Origin: Sediminibacterium ginsengisoli
GTDB taxonomy: Bacteria > Bacteroidota > Bacteroidia > Chitinophagales > Chitinophagaceae
Reading direction: 5' to 3'
DNA: 64,000 nt
NCBI RefSeq assembly: GCF_900167075.1
Contig: NZ_FUWH01000003.1
Coordinates: 355,833-419,832, forward strand
In this document: in pieces, positions 18,022 to 27,549 of the stretch
How positions within the stretch are numbered: position 1 is the stretch's first letter
Layout of the letters: each line of letters opens with the position of its first letter
The notes under the pieces: model-generated
The model's database searches: none
What the model saw: the letters and a program-made list of their open reading frames with translations, nothing else
Told to the model about the DNA's origin: nothing
Made by a program: the position numbers and the translations under genes

Positions 18022-18945
18022 TTAAAAATCATGCGTAGTCATCTGCCAGTGCAGCAATAACCGCCCATCCGCCTCTTTATGCCAGACATTGATGCTCTTC
18101 CCGTTTACCCGGCCGCTGCTCTGACCGCTGCGCCAGTCCACGGAGTAAACGCCATCGGCAATATAAAATTTACCCGCCTCCAGTAGCCTGGCAATATGAA
18201 TTGCAACACTGTCAATGCCAACATTAGGATCTTCGTGTTTGATATAATAGCTGTTAATGCTGTCGCGGCCAATGATCATGGGTGAATAATAAGGCATATA
18301 GATCGCATCGGTTGTATAGTATGGCGCAAAAAGATGTCCTGTGCGTTGTTTCACAAGTTTCGCAATCTGTTGGTTTTTATCATGTATCGCCCCGTAAGCG
18401 TTGCCGGAAGCAGCTGGAGATTTTTTCGTAATAACAGAGGCTTCTTTGATTCCGGTTATTTCAGGCAATTCCTTTTTATCAAACCAGGTTGACGAGCCCC
18501 AGATCTGCGATGCCAGTTTCAGTTTTCCCGCGTCATCTTTACGCCACACCTGCACATATTTCCCGTTATAACTGAACGGTGTATTGTTCTTGCGATTGAA
18601 GCGGAATATGAAGTTGCCGGTTTCCAAAACATAGTTGCCGGAACTGATTATTCTGAAGGGCGTCTTCGTGAATTCGTTGCCGGAAGTACCGGCCAGCCAC
18701 TGCCGGAAATATTCCCTGATATGATCGCCGCTGACCCTTGTGTGGTATTCAGGCATTGCAACGGCATCTGCAGCGTACAGGCTTGTGATCTTTTGCAGAT
18801 CTGCAGCACGCAAAGCAGCTGCAAACTGTTTGTTGAGTGTGACGATCTGTGCAGAATCTGTTGTTGTTACTGATTTGTTGGGGTAATGGTATGATGCGAA
18901 AGAAACCAGCGAAAGTACCATGCCCAGCAATGGTGTTAGGAACAT
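18022..18945 (-). CDS. Exported protein with two tandem NTF2-like (SnoaL/DUF4440) domains
   Basis: The 307-residue product begins with a hydrophobic leader (MFLTPLLGMVLSLVSFASYH). Two NTF2-like cone folds follow. The first (about 30-160) has L-N-K-Q-F-A-A-A-L-R-A-A-D...Y-A-A-D-A-V-A-M-P and a closing W-R-K-D-D strand. The second (about 185-305) has I-A-K-L-V-K...Y-Y-T-T-D-A-I-Y-M-P and a closing W-H-K-E-A-D-G. Such domains bind small molecules or serve as isomerases. Catalytic residues cannot be assigned. It is monocistronic, divergent from the Fic gene, and next to the repeat cluster. Confidence 0.8.
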   Translation of the reverse strand: MFLTPLLGMVLSLVSFASYHYPNKSVTTTDSAQIVTLNKQFAAALRAADLQKITSLYAADAVAMPEYHTRVSGDHIREYFRQWLAGTSGNEFTKTPFRIISSGNYVLETGNFIFRFNRKNNTPFSYNGKYVQVWRKDDAGKLKLASQIWGSSTWFDKKELPEITGIKEASVITKKSPAASGNAYGAIHDKNQQIAKLVKQRTGHLFAPYYTTDAIYMPYYSPMIIGRDSINSYYIKHEDPNVGIDSVAIHIARLLEAGKFYIADGVYSVDWRSGQSSGRVNGKSINVWHKEADGRLLLHWQMTTHDF

Positions 18946-19098
18946 GTGGGTTGCTTTATGGTAAGATACGGTTTTAAAGGCAGAAGAGAAACGCCGGGAT
19001 TATATGAGAATTATTGAAGATCTACGTATCAGAAGGGCGTTATTTGACGAAGCTGCTTGCTTTCGCTGTTTAAGAAATAAGCGTTTTTGGATATTTAT

Positions 19099-19155
19099 GG
19101 GTATAAATATGGGTATTTGTTGATTTTTGGGTATTTTTGGGTAATAATACGGGTA
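19099..19155 (+). repeat. Five GGGTA repeats in front of the Fic gene
   Basis: GGGTA begins at 19099, 19111, 19129, 19139 and 19151, in an AT-rich setting; the last copy runs into the ATG at 19155. Spacings of 12, 18, 10 and 12 bp are near one helical turn, so this could be an array of binding sites for a regulator, perhaps the winged helix of Fic itself. Confidence 0.5.
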
Positions 19156-20198
19156 TGAACATAGAAAGTCTCAAAATAACCCCTGAAATACTCACCCTGA
19201 TCGCTGAAATAGACGAATTCAAGGGCGCGTGGAGGGCTTTGGGGCAATTAGCTCCGGAACAGCTCTCCTCACTCAAGAAGGTTGCCACGATTGAGAGCAT
19301 TGGCTCTTCTACCCGTATTGAAGGAAGCAAGCTGACTGATAAGGAAGTTGAGGTTTTGCTTTCCAACCTCGAGATACAAAAATTCGAGACGCGGGATGAA
19401 CAGGAGGTCGCCGGTTACTCTTCCGTTATGAACCTGATCTTCCAGAGCTACGCCGATATTCCCCTTTCAGAAAACTATATCCAGCAGCTCCACTCTGTTC
19501 TTCTTCAGCACAGTGAAAAAGACTACTGGCACAGGGGAAATTATAAAAAGTCTCCAAATCATGTGGAGGCATTTGATGCTCAGGGTAAAAGTCTTGGCGT
19601 TGTCTTTGAAACAGCAAGCCCTTTTGAAACCCCTATACGGATGCGCGATCTTGTTGAATGGGCGGCGCAAGCATACGCAGATAAGAAACTTCATCCGCTG
19701 CTTATAACAGCAATAGTTGTTGTTGAATTTTTGGCGATACACCCTTTTCAGGATGGCAACGGAAGGTTATCGCGCGTACTAACCACATACCTTCTTTTGA
19801 GAGTGGGCTATCATTACGTCCCTTACAGCTCCCTTGAAGCCGTCGTAGAGCAAAGTAAAGAAGGTTATTATCTGGCTTTGCGCCAAACACAGGGCACGCT
19901 GAAAAACGAAAGTCCCGATTGGCAACCGTGGGTTCTTTTTTTTCTTCGGGCTTTGCGACATCAGAAGAAACGCCTTGAAGCAAAAGTCGAGCAGGAAAAT
20001 CTATTGCTTACTCAGTTACCGCAACTCTCACTGCAAATTCTTCAACTGGTAAAATCGAGAGGAAAAGCAACGATTAGCGATATTGTTACTGTCACCGGTG
20101 CTAATCGCAATACAGTGAAAAAGCATCTTGAGGCGCTTGTTGATACAAATCGACTACAAAAAAATGGAGTAGGTAAAGGAACCTGGTATTCTTTATAA
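19155..20198 (+). CDS. Fic-family protein with self-inhibitory helix and C-terminal winged helix
   Basis: With the ATG at 19155 the protein has 347 residues; a TTG 18 bp upstream is also in frame. Near residue 51, S-S-T-R-I-E-G carries the (S/T)xxxE(G/N) inhibitory motif N-terminal to the Fic core (class II). The catalytic motif HPFQDGNGRLSR is at about 196-207 and is complete, with His as base and the anion-binding GNGR. The last 60 residues form a winged helix (ISDIVTVTGANRNTVKKHLE). It therefore probably transfers AMP from ATP to protein hydroxyls, or removes it. The DNA-binding tail suggests autoregulation through the upstream GGGTA array. It stands alone and ends at a strong terminator. 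Confidence 0.93.
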   Translation: MNIESLKITPEILTLIAEIDEFKGAWRALGQLAPEQLSSLKKVATIESIGSSTRIEGSKLTDKEVEVLLSNLEIQKFETRDEQEVAGYSSVMNLIFQSYADIPLSENYIQQLHSVLLQHSEKDYWHRGNYKKSPNHVEAFDAQGKSLGVVFETASPFETPIRMRDLVEWAAQAYADKKLHPLLITAIVVVEFLAIHPFQDGNGRLSRVLTTYLLLRVGYHYVPYSSLEAVVEQSKEGYYLALRQTQGTLKNESPDWQPWVLFFLRALRHQKKRLEAKVEQENLLLTQLPQLSLQILQLVKSRGKATISDIVTVTGANRNTVKKHLEALVDTNRLQKNGVGKGTWYSL

Positions 20199-20212
20199 CG
20201 GTTGTACCAAAG

Positions 20213-20249
20213 AAAAAGGCGATTATGATCTAATCATAGTCGCCTTTTT
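20213..20249. terminator. Bidirectional terminator between fic and tRNA-Phe
   Basis: The hairpin AAAAAGGCGA(N7)CTA(N7)TCGCCTTTTT has A and T runs on both sides, so it can stop the Fic transcript and the minus-strand tRNA transcript. Confidence 0.85.
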
Positions 20250-20254
20250 CTTCG

Positions 20255-20327
20255 TGGTGTGGGCCGGGATCGAACCGGCGACACAAGGATTTTCAGTCCT
20301 TTGCTCTACCAACTGAGCTACCGCACC
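20255..20327 (-). tRNA. tRNA-Phe (GAA)
   Basis: On the minus strand a 73-nt cloverleaf is seen: acceptor GGTGCGG, D arm with AGCTCAGTTGGTAGAGC, anticodon stem GGACT with loop containing GAA, variable loop GTGTC, and T arm GCCGG-TTCGATC-CCGGC. CCA is not encoded. The 3' acceptor strand CCACACC leaves a C5-A68 mismatch, which is unusual. Confidence 0.93.
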
Positions 20328-20443
20328 ATCCTTCTTCCCTTTCGGGGCAGCAAAAATAGGGGGTTTTCACAAATAATCCACAATTGGCCCCTATTCTTTC
20401 TGTATTTTTTTATTCTGTTCTGAAAAAACGCTGCTGTATTGGC

Positions 20444-21880
20444 CTAGAACTCACAGTTTTTCGGCGTTCTCGCAAATGGGATCACGTCGCGGATATTACC
20501 CATGCCGGTTACAAACTGTACCATTCTTTCAAAACCAAGTCCGAATCCGGCATGCGGTACCGTTCCGAAACGGCGGGTATCGAGGTACCAGCTCATTTCT
20601 TCGGCAGGGATATGCATGTCCGACATTCTTTTTTCCAGTATTTCCAGGCGCTCTTCCCTTTGTGAGCCACCCACGATCTCGCCGATGCCCGGCGCCAGGA
20701 TATCCATGGCGGCTACGGTTTTGCCATCGTCGTTCATGCGCATGTAAAACGCCTTGATCGCTGCAGGGTAACCGGTAACGATCACCGGTTTTTTGAAGTG
20801 TTTCTCCACCAGGTAACGCTCGTGCTCACTCTGCAGATCGATACCCCAGCTTACTTCGTATTTGAATTTTTTCTTTTTATATGCAGGAGATTCCAGTAAG
20901 ATGTTGATAGCATCGGTATAAGTGATCCGCTCGAATTTGTTCTCTACCACAAACCGTAATTTTTCCAGCAGACCCAGTTCCGAACGTTCTGCCTGCGGTT
21001 TGGATTTTTCTTCTTCGGCCAGGCGCTGGTCAAGGAATGCCAGGTCTTCCGCGTTATGCTCCATCGCGTAGCGGATCAGGTGCTGGATGAAGGCTTCAGC
21101 CAGGTTCATGTTGTCTTCGATATCATGAAACGCCATCTCCGGCTCAATCATCCAGAATTCTGCCAGGTGGCGGGTTGTATTGGAATTCTCCGCCCTGAAT
21201 GTGGGGCCGAATGTATAGATCTCACTGAACGCCATCGCTCCCAGTTCGCCTTCCAGCTGACCGCTTACGGTGAGGTTGGTGCTCTTGCCAAAAAAATCTT
21301 CCGAAAAATCGATGCTGCCGTCTTCTTGGGTTGGCGGATTTTCCAGCGGTAATGTTGTTACCCTGAACATCTCGCCAGCACCTTCTGCATCGCTCGATGT
21401 AATAATGGGGGTATGCAGGTATACAAAGCCTCTGTCGTTAAAGAACTGGTGCACCGCAAATGCCAGGGAATGCCTGATGCGGAACACAGCGCCGAATGTA
21501 TTGGTCCTGAAACGCAGGTGCGCTTTCTCACGCAGAAACTCAAGACTATGTTTTTTCGGCTGAAGCGGGTATTTTTCTGCATCACTGTCGCCCAGGATCT
21601 CGATCGCTGTTGCTTTTACTTCCACGGCCTGGCCCTTACCCAGGGAGGCAACCACTTCACCGGTCACTTTCAATGACGCTCCCGTGGTAATGCGCTTCAG
21701 ATCTGCTTCGCCCAGCAGACCCAGTTCTGCCACAACCTGTATATTATTATTAGTGCTTCCGTCGTTTAATGCTATAAACTGGTTGTTGCGGAATGTACGC
21801 ACCCAACCCATTACGGTCACTTCCTGCCCGATCTGCTCGCCGGACAACAATACTTTGATCTTGGTTCGCTTGTTAAACAT
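20444..21880 (-). CDS. asnS: Asparaginyl-tRNA synthetase
   Basis: The 478-residue class IIb synthetase charges tRNA-Asn with asparagine using ATP. The N-terminal OB-fold ([13 protein letters not shown] near 20) binds the anticodon. The catalytic domain has motif 1 near F-R-I-R-H-S, motif 2 with [18 protein letters not shown], and motif 3 G-F-G-L-G-F-E-R. The insertion and the [11 protein letters not shown] element fit AsnRS rather than AspRS. The start is taken as the ATG at 21880, because the 16-residue extension is not family-like and a -7 box ends 5 bp before this ATG. It lies upstream of tRNA-Phe on the same strand, 116 bp away. Confidence 0.96.
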   Translation of the reverse strand: MFNKRTKIKVLLSGEQIGQEVTVMGWVRTFRNNQFIALNDGSTNNNIQVVAELGLLGEADLKRITTGASLKVTGEVVASLGKGQAVEVKATAIEILGDSDAEKYPLQPKKHSLEFLREKAHLRFRTNTFGAVFRIRHSLAFAVHQFFNDRGFVYLHTPIITSSDAEGAGEMFRVTTLPLENPPTQEDGSIDFSEDFFGKSTNLTVSGQLEGELGAMAFSEIYTFGPTFRAENSNTTRHLAEFWMIEPEMAFHDIEDNMNLAEAFIQHLIRYAMEHNAEDLAFLDQRLAEEEKSKPQAERSELGLLEKLRFVVENKFERITYTDAINILLESPAYKKKKFKYEVSWGIDLQSEHERYLVEKHFKKPVIVTGYPAAIKAFYMRMNDDGKTVAAMDILAPGIGEIVGGSQREERLEILEKRMSDMHIPAEEMSWYLDTRRFGTVPHAGFGLGFERMVQFVTGMGNIRDVIPFARTPKNCEF

Positions 21881-21885
21881 AGCTG

Positions 21886-21893
21886 CAAAGATA
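21886..21893 (-). promoter_or_regulatory. -7 box TATCTTTG for asnS
   Basis: TATCTTTG on the minus strand matches TAnnTTTG and leaves 5 bp to the ATG at 21880, so the transcript would have almost no leader. Confidence 0.55.
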
Positions 21894-22054
21894 AGGGACG
21901 CGGCCACTGGGATAAGCCAAACTGCCAACCCAACTGTGTTTTTTGTAAATTTTATTGTATTCTCTTCTTCCTGAGGGCCGTATGTTTGATTTTATATCCC
22001 GGAATATAGAATGCATCCTGTATTTTTAGCCGGCTTTTAAAATCCAGATCCAAT

Positions 22055-23053
22055 ATGCCTCATAATAACCAGCGGCTTTTTACCTCACTCGTTGAGCTGA
22101 CGGATGATGCAGTTTTTATTTTAAGTGTGCACGACAACGACTCCCGTTTTATCATGGAATATGTGAACGCAGCCTACCTGCGCCGTTTCAATGTATCGCA
22201 CGAATCGCTGATCGGGAAAACGCTTGAAGAGTTTCTTTCCGAAGAAAAACAGCCGGCAGTACGGGAACGTTTCGTCCGTTGTGCGAAAGAAAAGAAAGCC
22301 CTGCGTTACGAGGAAAATATTCTCCTGGGCAGTGAAACTTTTACCAGTCTGAGCGAAACCATTCCCGTTCCCGATGATGATGGCAACACGCAGTTCATCA
22401 TCGGCATTTCAAAAGATATCTCGGAAATGAAAAAACAGCGCGATCTGCTTTCCGGCTCCGAGAACACATTGCAGGCTATCATCAACAGTTCAGAAAATAT
22501 CATTGTTTTCCTAGACCCCGGCCTCAGGATTATTTATGTGAACGACGCAGCTCAAAGACATGCGCATAAATTATTCAATAAACCTTACCAGCTCGGCGAT
22601 TATATTCTCAGCTATCTCACGGAAACAGAAAAACAGAAATCGATAGAACATATCGACTTCCTGTTAAGCGGCAATAAAAAAAGCTTTGTCTTCGAACATG
22701 AATTAACTTATCCCGACGGAGAGGAAGCCTGGTTTGTAAGACGCTATTATCCGGCCTTCGATCATACAGGCGAATACCTGGGTGTAGTGATCTCCTCCAT
22801 CAACACCATAGAAAGAAAACGCCAGCAACGCAAAATTGAACAGCACCTGCAGACGCTGCGCGAAATCGCTATGATACAATCTCATGATATACGCAGACCC
22901 GTAGCCAATATTATTGGCCTCACAGATCTGATCGATCTCACAAAAGCCCCCGCAGAAAATGAAGAAATCCTTGCGCACCTGAAAAAAAGTGTACGCGAGC
23001 TGGACGAACAAATCAAACGCATCATCGAAAAAACAAAAAACGAAGGGCTCTGA
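22055..23053 (+). CDS. Two-PAS sensor with DHp-like helix but no ATPase domain
   Basis: The 332-residue cytoplasmic protein has PAS domains at about 7-125 (ending F-I-I-G-I-S-K-D-I-S-E-M-K) and about 137-255 (ending L-G-V-V-I-S-S-I-N-T-I-E-R-K-R). Then comes a coiled coil and Q-S-H277-D-I-R-R-P-V-A-N-I-I-G-L, which resembles the H-box of histidine kinases. The protein stops 55 residues later, after a second helix, so the HATPase_c domain is absent. It could be a phosphotransfer or dimerising partner of another kinase, a pseudokinase, or a kinase remnant. The stop at 23053 is followed by unrelated AT-rich DNA, so no ATPase domain remains downstream. There is no nearby response regulator. Confidence 0.85.
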   Translation: MPHNNQRLFTSLVELTDDAVFILSVHDNDSRFIMEYVNAAYLRRFNVSHESLIGKTLEEFLSEEKQPAVRERFVRCAKEKKALRYEENILLGSETFTSLSETIPVPDDDGNTQFIIGISKDISEMKKQRDLLSGSENTLQAIINSSENIIVFLDPGLRIIYVNDAAQRHAHKLFNKPYQLGDYILSYLTETEKQKSIEHIDFLLSGNKKSFVFEHELTYPDGEEAWFVRRYYPAFDHTGEYLGVVISSINTIERKRQQRKIEQHLQTLREIAMIQSHDIRRPVANIIGLTDLIDLTKAPAENEEILAHLKKSVRELDEQIKRIIEKTKNEGL

Positions 23054-23289
23054 TTATCAGCGACTTAACGCAATAATTGTATTTTTTAATTTTGTTTTTG
23101 ATTTTTTTGATTTAACATTGCAATGGAAACCGAACTGATCTGGTTTTGGTTCTAAGCCTCAAAACATCAGTTTACCCTCTTTCCAATCACAACAACAACA
23201 TCTGTATTATCCGATCTGGGTTTTTACAAGTTCCCTTAGACAGGATTTTTAATGATTAGACAAACTGTATTCCCCTATCAAATCAATTT

Positions 23290-24933
23290 ATGTACGACAT
23301 TTTGCAATTGAACGACATGTTATTGCCTGAGTTGCTCGATATTGCCGAGCAACTGAACATTACCGGCGCCAAGAAGCTGGACAAACAAGGACTGATCTAT
23401 AAAATACTGGACAGCCAGGCAGTACAGGCGAGTGAAACAAAGGATGATGCAAAGAAAAAGCCTGCGCGTGCACGCAAGCCGATCACCGTTAAAACCGGCA
23501 TCAGCACAGAAGAAGCAGAAGTAATGCAGGAAGCGCCCGCACAACCGGCTGCACAGGCTGAAAGAGAAAAAACGGCTGCGAAAAAAGCACCCGTTCGCAA
23601 AAACAAAAACGACAATAACAATAAACCCGCTGCAGAAAAGCAGGCCAAGCAACAGCCGATCGACGTGCTGTCACAGCAAATGCTCGCGGCAACGGAAACA
23701 CCTGATAATATTATCTCCCAGGAGGCTGAACAGGAAGCACAACCCGCAGAAACGGCACCACAGCAACACCAGTATCCGCAGCGTCAGCAAAAGAAAGAGC
23801 CCGTTTTCAACATCGAGTTCGAAGGCGTTATTCTCGGCGAAGGCGTACTGGAAATGATGCCCGATGGCTATGGTTTCTTAAGATCCTCTGATTACAATTA
23901 TCTTTCTTCTCCGGATGATGTTTATGTTTCTCCTTCGCAGATCAAACTTTTCGGTTTAAAGACCGGCGATACCGTACAGGGCGCTGTTCGTCCGCCGAAA
24001 GAAGGCGAGAAATATTTCGCGCTGCTGAAAGTAGACGCGATCAACGGTAAAAAACCGGATGAAGTGCGCGACAGGGTTCCTTTCGATTACCTGACGCCGC
24101 TCTTCCCTTATGAAAAGCTGAACCTTTTCACAACTCCTAACAACTACAGTACACGTATCATAGATCTGTTTACGCCGATCGGTAAAGGCCAGCGTGGTCT
24201 GATCGTGGCACAACCCAAAGTAGGTAAAACCTTATTACTGAAAGAAGTGGCCAACGCCATTGCAGCCAATCACCCCGAATGTTACCTGATGGTGGTTCTG
24301 ATCGATGAACGCCCGGAAGAGGTTACAGATATGGAACGCAGCGTTCGCGCAGAAGTGATCGCTTCTACTTTCGATGAACCGGCTGAAAAACACGTGAAAG
24401 TTTCTACCATCGCATTGCAGAAAGCAAAACGCCTGGTTGAGTGCGGACACGATGTTGTGATTCTTCTCGATTCCATCACGCGTCTCGCCCGTGCACATAA
24501 TACCGTTGCGCCTGCTAGTGGTAAAGTATTGAGCGGTGGTGTGGAAGCAAATGCGATGCAGAAACCCAAACAATTCTTTGGTGCTGCACGTAAGATCGAA
24601 CATGGCGGCTCTCTTACCATCCTTGCAACCGCACTGATCGAAACTGGTAGTAAAATGGATGAAGTGATCTTCGAAGAATTCAAAGGTACCGGTAACATGG
24701 AGTTACAGCTCGACCGCCGCCTGGCCAACAAACGTATCTTCCCGGCTATCGACCTGGTTTCTTCTTCAACAAGACGTGATGATCTCCTGCTCGATAAAGA
24801 AGTGCTGCAGCGTATGAACATCCTGCGTGTTTTCATCAACGATATGAACACCGAAGAAGCAATGAGCGAATTGCTGAAACGTATGCGCGGAACAAAAGAC
24901 AATGAAGAATTCCTGGCATCGATGAACAGATAA
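23290..24933 (+). CDS. rho: Transcription termination factor Rho with long low-complexity insertion
   Basis: The 547-residue hexameric helicase ends transcription of untranslated RNA. Residues 1-37 form the Rho_N helical domain ([14 protein letters not shown]). About 40-170 is a Lys/Ala/Gln/Glu-rich disordered insertion typical of Bacteroidota Rho and absent from the E. coli protein. About 175-250 is the cold-shock-like RNA-binding domain (M-P-D-G-Y-G-F-L-R). The ATPase follows, with VAQPKVGKT near 307, [12 protein letters not shown] and the Q/R-loop region. The 236-bp leader has a weak -7 box (TAACATTG near 23112), leaving about 165 nt of untranslated RNA in which autoregulation could act. 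Confidence 0.97.
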   Translation: MYDILQLNDMLLPELLDIAEQLNITGAKKLDKQGLIYKILDSQAVQASETKDDAKKKPARARKPITVKTGISTEEAEVMQEAPAQPAAQAEREKTAAKKAPVRKNKNDNNNKPAAEKQAKQQPIDVLSQQMLAATETPDNIISQEAEQEAQPAETAPQQHQYPQRQQKKEPVFNIEFEGVILGEGVLEMMPDGYGFLRSSDYNYLSSPDDVYVSPSQIKLFGLKTGDTVQGAVRPPKEGEKYFALLKVDAINGKKPDEVRDRVPFDYLTPLFPYEKLNLFTTPNNYSTRIIDLFTPIGKGQRGLIVAQPKVGKTLLLKEVANAIAANHPECYLMVVLIDERPEEVTDMERSVRAEVIASTFDEPAEKHVKVSTIALQKAKRLVECGHDVVILLDSITRLARAHNTVAPASGKVLSGGVEANAMQKPKQFFGAARKIEHGGSLTILATALIETGSKMDEVIFEEFKGTGNMELQLDRRLANKRIFPAIDLVSSSTRRDDLLLDKEVLQRMNILRVFINDMNTEEAMSELLKRMRGTKDNEEFLASMNR

Positions 24934-24951
24934 TTCTCCTACAATATCAAA

Positions 24952-24990
24952 AAACAAAGGCCGCAATCTTATCAATTGCGGCCTTTGTTT
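24952..24990. terminator. Bidirectional terminator between rho and the S9 peptidase
   Basis: The hairpin AAACAAAGGCCGCAAT...ATTGCGGCCTTTGTTT has T runs in both directions and sits between two convergent stop codons. Confidence 0.88.
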
Positions 24991-27450
24991 TTATGGTTTC
25001 AGAAGATTTGTATCGAATAGTTTCAGAATCCGTTTGTATTCATCCGTCCAGCTGCTCGGCTCAACAAAGCCATGATCTTCCACAGGGTAAGGCGCAAGCT
25101 CCCAGTTGTCTTTACCCAACTCGATCAGCTTCTGCGATAAACGAACCACGTCCTGGAAATGAACATTCACATCCACCATTCCATGACAGATCAGCAAATG
25201 GTTTTTTAATCCCGCCGCAAAATTGATCGGTGAAGAGCGTGCGTAGGCAATACTGTCGTTGAATGGTTCATTTAAAATATTCGCAGTATATCCATGGTTA
25301 TAATGCGCCCAGTCCGTAACAGGTCTTAATGCAGCGCCGGCTTTGAATACATCGGGTTTGGTGAACAGTCCCATCAGTGTAATGAAGCCACCGTAGCTGC
25401 CACCGTATAAACCGATTTTTTTCGGATCGATACCATGTTTTTCCACGAGATATTTTGCAGCATCAACATGATCGTCCAGATCTTTTCCGCCCATAAAACG
25501 ATAGATGCCGGTGCGCCAGTCGCGGCCATAACCACTGCTTGCACGATAATCGATATCGAGTACGGTATAACCTTTGTCTGCAAGCATATTGTTGAACATA
25601 TACTCGCGGAAATACTGGCTCCACCAGTAGTGTACATTCTGCAGGTAACCTGCGCCGTGCACGAAGAACACAGCTGCGTTATTTTTTTTGCCGGCAGCTG
25701 GTTCATAAATTCTTGCATAGATCTGTGAGCCGTCGGCCGCAGGAATGGTGATCACTTTCGGCTCTTTCCATGCATATGCCTTGAACGCTTCGCTCATTGC
25801 CTTATCGGTGATCTGCACAGGTTTTTTTCCCGGCGCATTTTCCTGAACAAAAAGTTCCCATGGCTTGTTGATATAAGAGTAGCGGTATGCGATCCATTTT
25901 TCATCGGGCGACATGCTTACTTCATAACCGCCTTCCATGCTGGTGATCTTTTCTTTTTTGGTACCATCTGTTTTCATGCGGTACCAGTTCTGTTTACCCG
26001 GATGTTCTTCGTTGGTGAAGAGATAAAATAATTGTTTGTTCCTGCTCAGTTCAACGCCCTGCACTTCGTATTTTCCTTGCGTAAGTGCTTTTTTGGTTGA
26101 AGAACTTACATCGTATGTATAAAGATGTGAATAACCGGTAGCTTCACTCTGGAAATAGAAAACGGCATCGTTGATCCAGCCGATACGCCCGATACCGGGT
26201 CCGCCGATCCAGGCTTCATCACGCTGGCGGTCGATCAGTTTCAGTTTACCTGTTTCGGCATTCAGTTCCATGATCCAGCGGTCTTTGTTATCCTGCGAGC
26301 GGATATCCACAATTGCAACCGTTCCTGCTTCATTCCAGTACGGACCCTGGAAAGAAACACCTCTTACCGCAGGTTTACGGTTAGCAAATTTTGCAGGATA
26401 ATCTTTTACATAATCGGGCTGATCTGTAATCCCGGGGATGGAATCCGTAAGTACCTGCTTCACCACGTCTTTCACTTTGTCATACACGTAGAACTCATAT
26501 TTCCCAAGCGTTGCGCCCACTTTTGTTCTGCCGGGGATATCTGTTGTAAAACCACTTTCTGTTACATAATCAGGAACAATGGTATTTTTTGTAGCAGCGG
26601 GAGCCTGGTAAAGCCTGTAGGTTACAAAACGTCCGTCGGGACTGATCTGCAGGCTCTGGAGCGACTTATCACCTATGTTAATATTTTTTAATGTATCTCC
26701 TTCGCTGTATTTATGCTGGCGCAGGAAATCTGTACGCTGGTCGCGTTTTTCTTTTCTTTCTTTTACAATCTGGAGCAGGGCCAGTTGTTGTTGCTGCAGC
26801 CATTGTTCCTGTGTAGCGATATTGCCGCCGGAGTTACCGCCGCGATTGTTTTCCTGCAAACGTGTAGCACCCGCACCGCCGCCAAAGCCGGCTCCACCGC
26901 CTCTTCCGCCGAATGCAGGGCCAGCAGCTGCAGGAGCTGCATCACCGCCGCCGCGGATATTGGTGAGCTGAACCGTAATGCCGGTTTTTGTATTCCATGC
27001 GTAAAGATTCTGGTTGCGGTTATAGGCAATCCATTCGTCTTTCTGAATGAATCTCGGGCCCGATTCCTGGTCTTCCGTTTGTGTGATCCTGGTTGTCTTT
27101 CCGGTTTTAACATCAACAAGAAAAAGATCGCCGCGGAAAGTATACACCATTAAAGTATTAGCGCTGTTGTAAATGCCGTTAGCAACAGCATTTATTTTCT
27201 GCATTTCGAGATAGTCGGCTTTTGCAGGTGCGCCGGGCGCTGCAATATTATAGCTATACAGGGAGTCGGAAGTTTTGCCTTCCGGATTCCAGTTGAAATA
27301 AATATTTCTGCTGTCTGCAGACCATGAAACATTGGAAGGAGAAGTGCCGATCCATTTGGGATCCTGCATTATTTTCTCCACGGTGAGGGGAGATTGTGCA
27401 TGTGTAACAATGCCGGCCAATAGCCAGCAACCTAGTAGTCTGAGTTTCAT
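24991..27450 (-). CDS. S9-family prolyl oligopeptidase/dipeptidyl peptidase, exported
   Basis: The 819-residue protein has a signal peptide (MKLRLLGCWLLAGIVTHAQS), a beta-propeller of the DPPIV N-terminal type (about 30-560) and a C-terminal alpha/beta hydrolase. The catalytic triad can be placed: Ser near 685 in G-G-S-Y-G-G, Asp near 757 in H-G-M-V-D-V-N-V, and His793 in V-E-D-H-G-F. A Gly-rich insertion of about 45 residues (about 164-210, many GGRGGG-like turns) interrupts the propeller. It should cleave peptides after Pro or Ala in the periplasm as part of peptide scavenging. It converges on rho with a shared terminator. Confidence 0.92.
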   Translation of the reverse strand: MKLRLLGCWLLAGIVTHAQSPLTVEKIMQDPKWIGTSPSNVSWSADSRNIYFNWNPEGKTSDSLYSYNIAAPGAPAKADYLEMQKINAVANGIYNSANTLMVYTFRGDLFLVDVKTGKTTRITQTEDQESGPRFIQKDEWIAYNRNQNLYAWNTKTGITVQLTNIRGGGDAAPAAAGPAFGGRGGGAGFGGGAGATRLQENNRGGNSGGNIATQEQWLQQQQLALLQIVKERKEKRDQRTDFLRQHKYSEGDTLKNINIGDKSLQSLQISPDGRFVTYRLYQAPAATKNTIVPDYVTESGFTTDIPGRTKVGATLGKYEFYVYDKVKDVVKQVLTDSIPGITDQPDYVKDYPAKFANRKPAVRGVSFQGPYWNEAGTVAIVDIRSQDNKDRWIMELNAETGKLKLIDRQRDEAWIGGPGIGRIGWINDAVFYFQSEATGYSHLYTYDVSSSTKKALTQGKYEVQGVELSRNKQLFYLFTNEEHPGKQNWYRMKTDGTKKEKITSMEGGYEVSMSPDEKWIAYRYSYINKPWELFVQENAPGKKPVQITDKAMSEAFKAYAWKEPKVITIPAADGSQIYARIYEPAAGKKNNAAVFFVHGAGYLQNVHYWWSQYFREYMFNNMLADKGYTVLDIDYRASSGYGRDWRTGIYRFMGGKDLDDHVDAAKYLVEKHGIDPKKIGLYGGSYGGFITLMGLFTKPDVFKAGAALRPVTDWAHYNHGYTANILNEPFNDSIAYARSSPINFAAGLKNHLLICHGMVDVNVHFQDVVRLSQKLIELGKDNWELAPYPVEDHGFVEPSSWTDEYKRILKLFDTNLLKP

Positions 27451-27549
27451 CGTTGCAGTTTGTTTTATCCGATAAATCTATAAAACAAGTTTTAAACGAA
27501 AAAAAACGAGCAATGTAGTTTGATGAATGGATAGAGAACCGGGCTGTAA

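Noticed and set aside
23054..23289. Riboswitch in the rho leader
   Set aside because: The leader is AT-rich without a conserved fold that I can recognise; only a weak promoter is supported.
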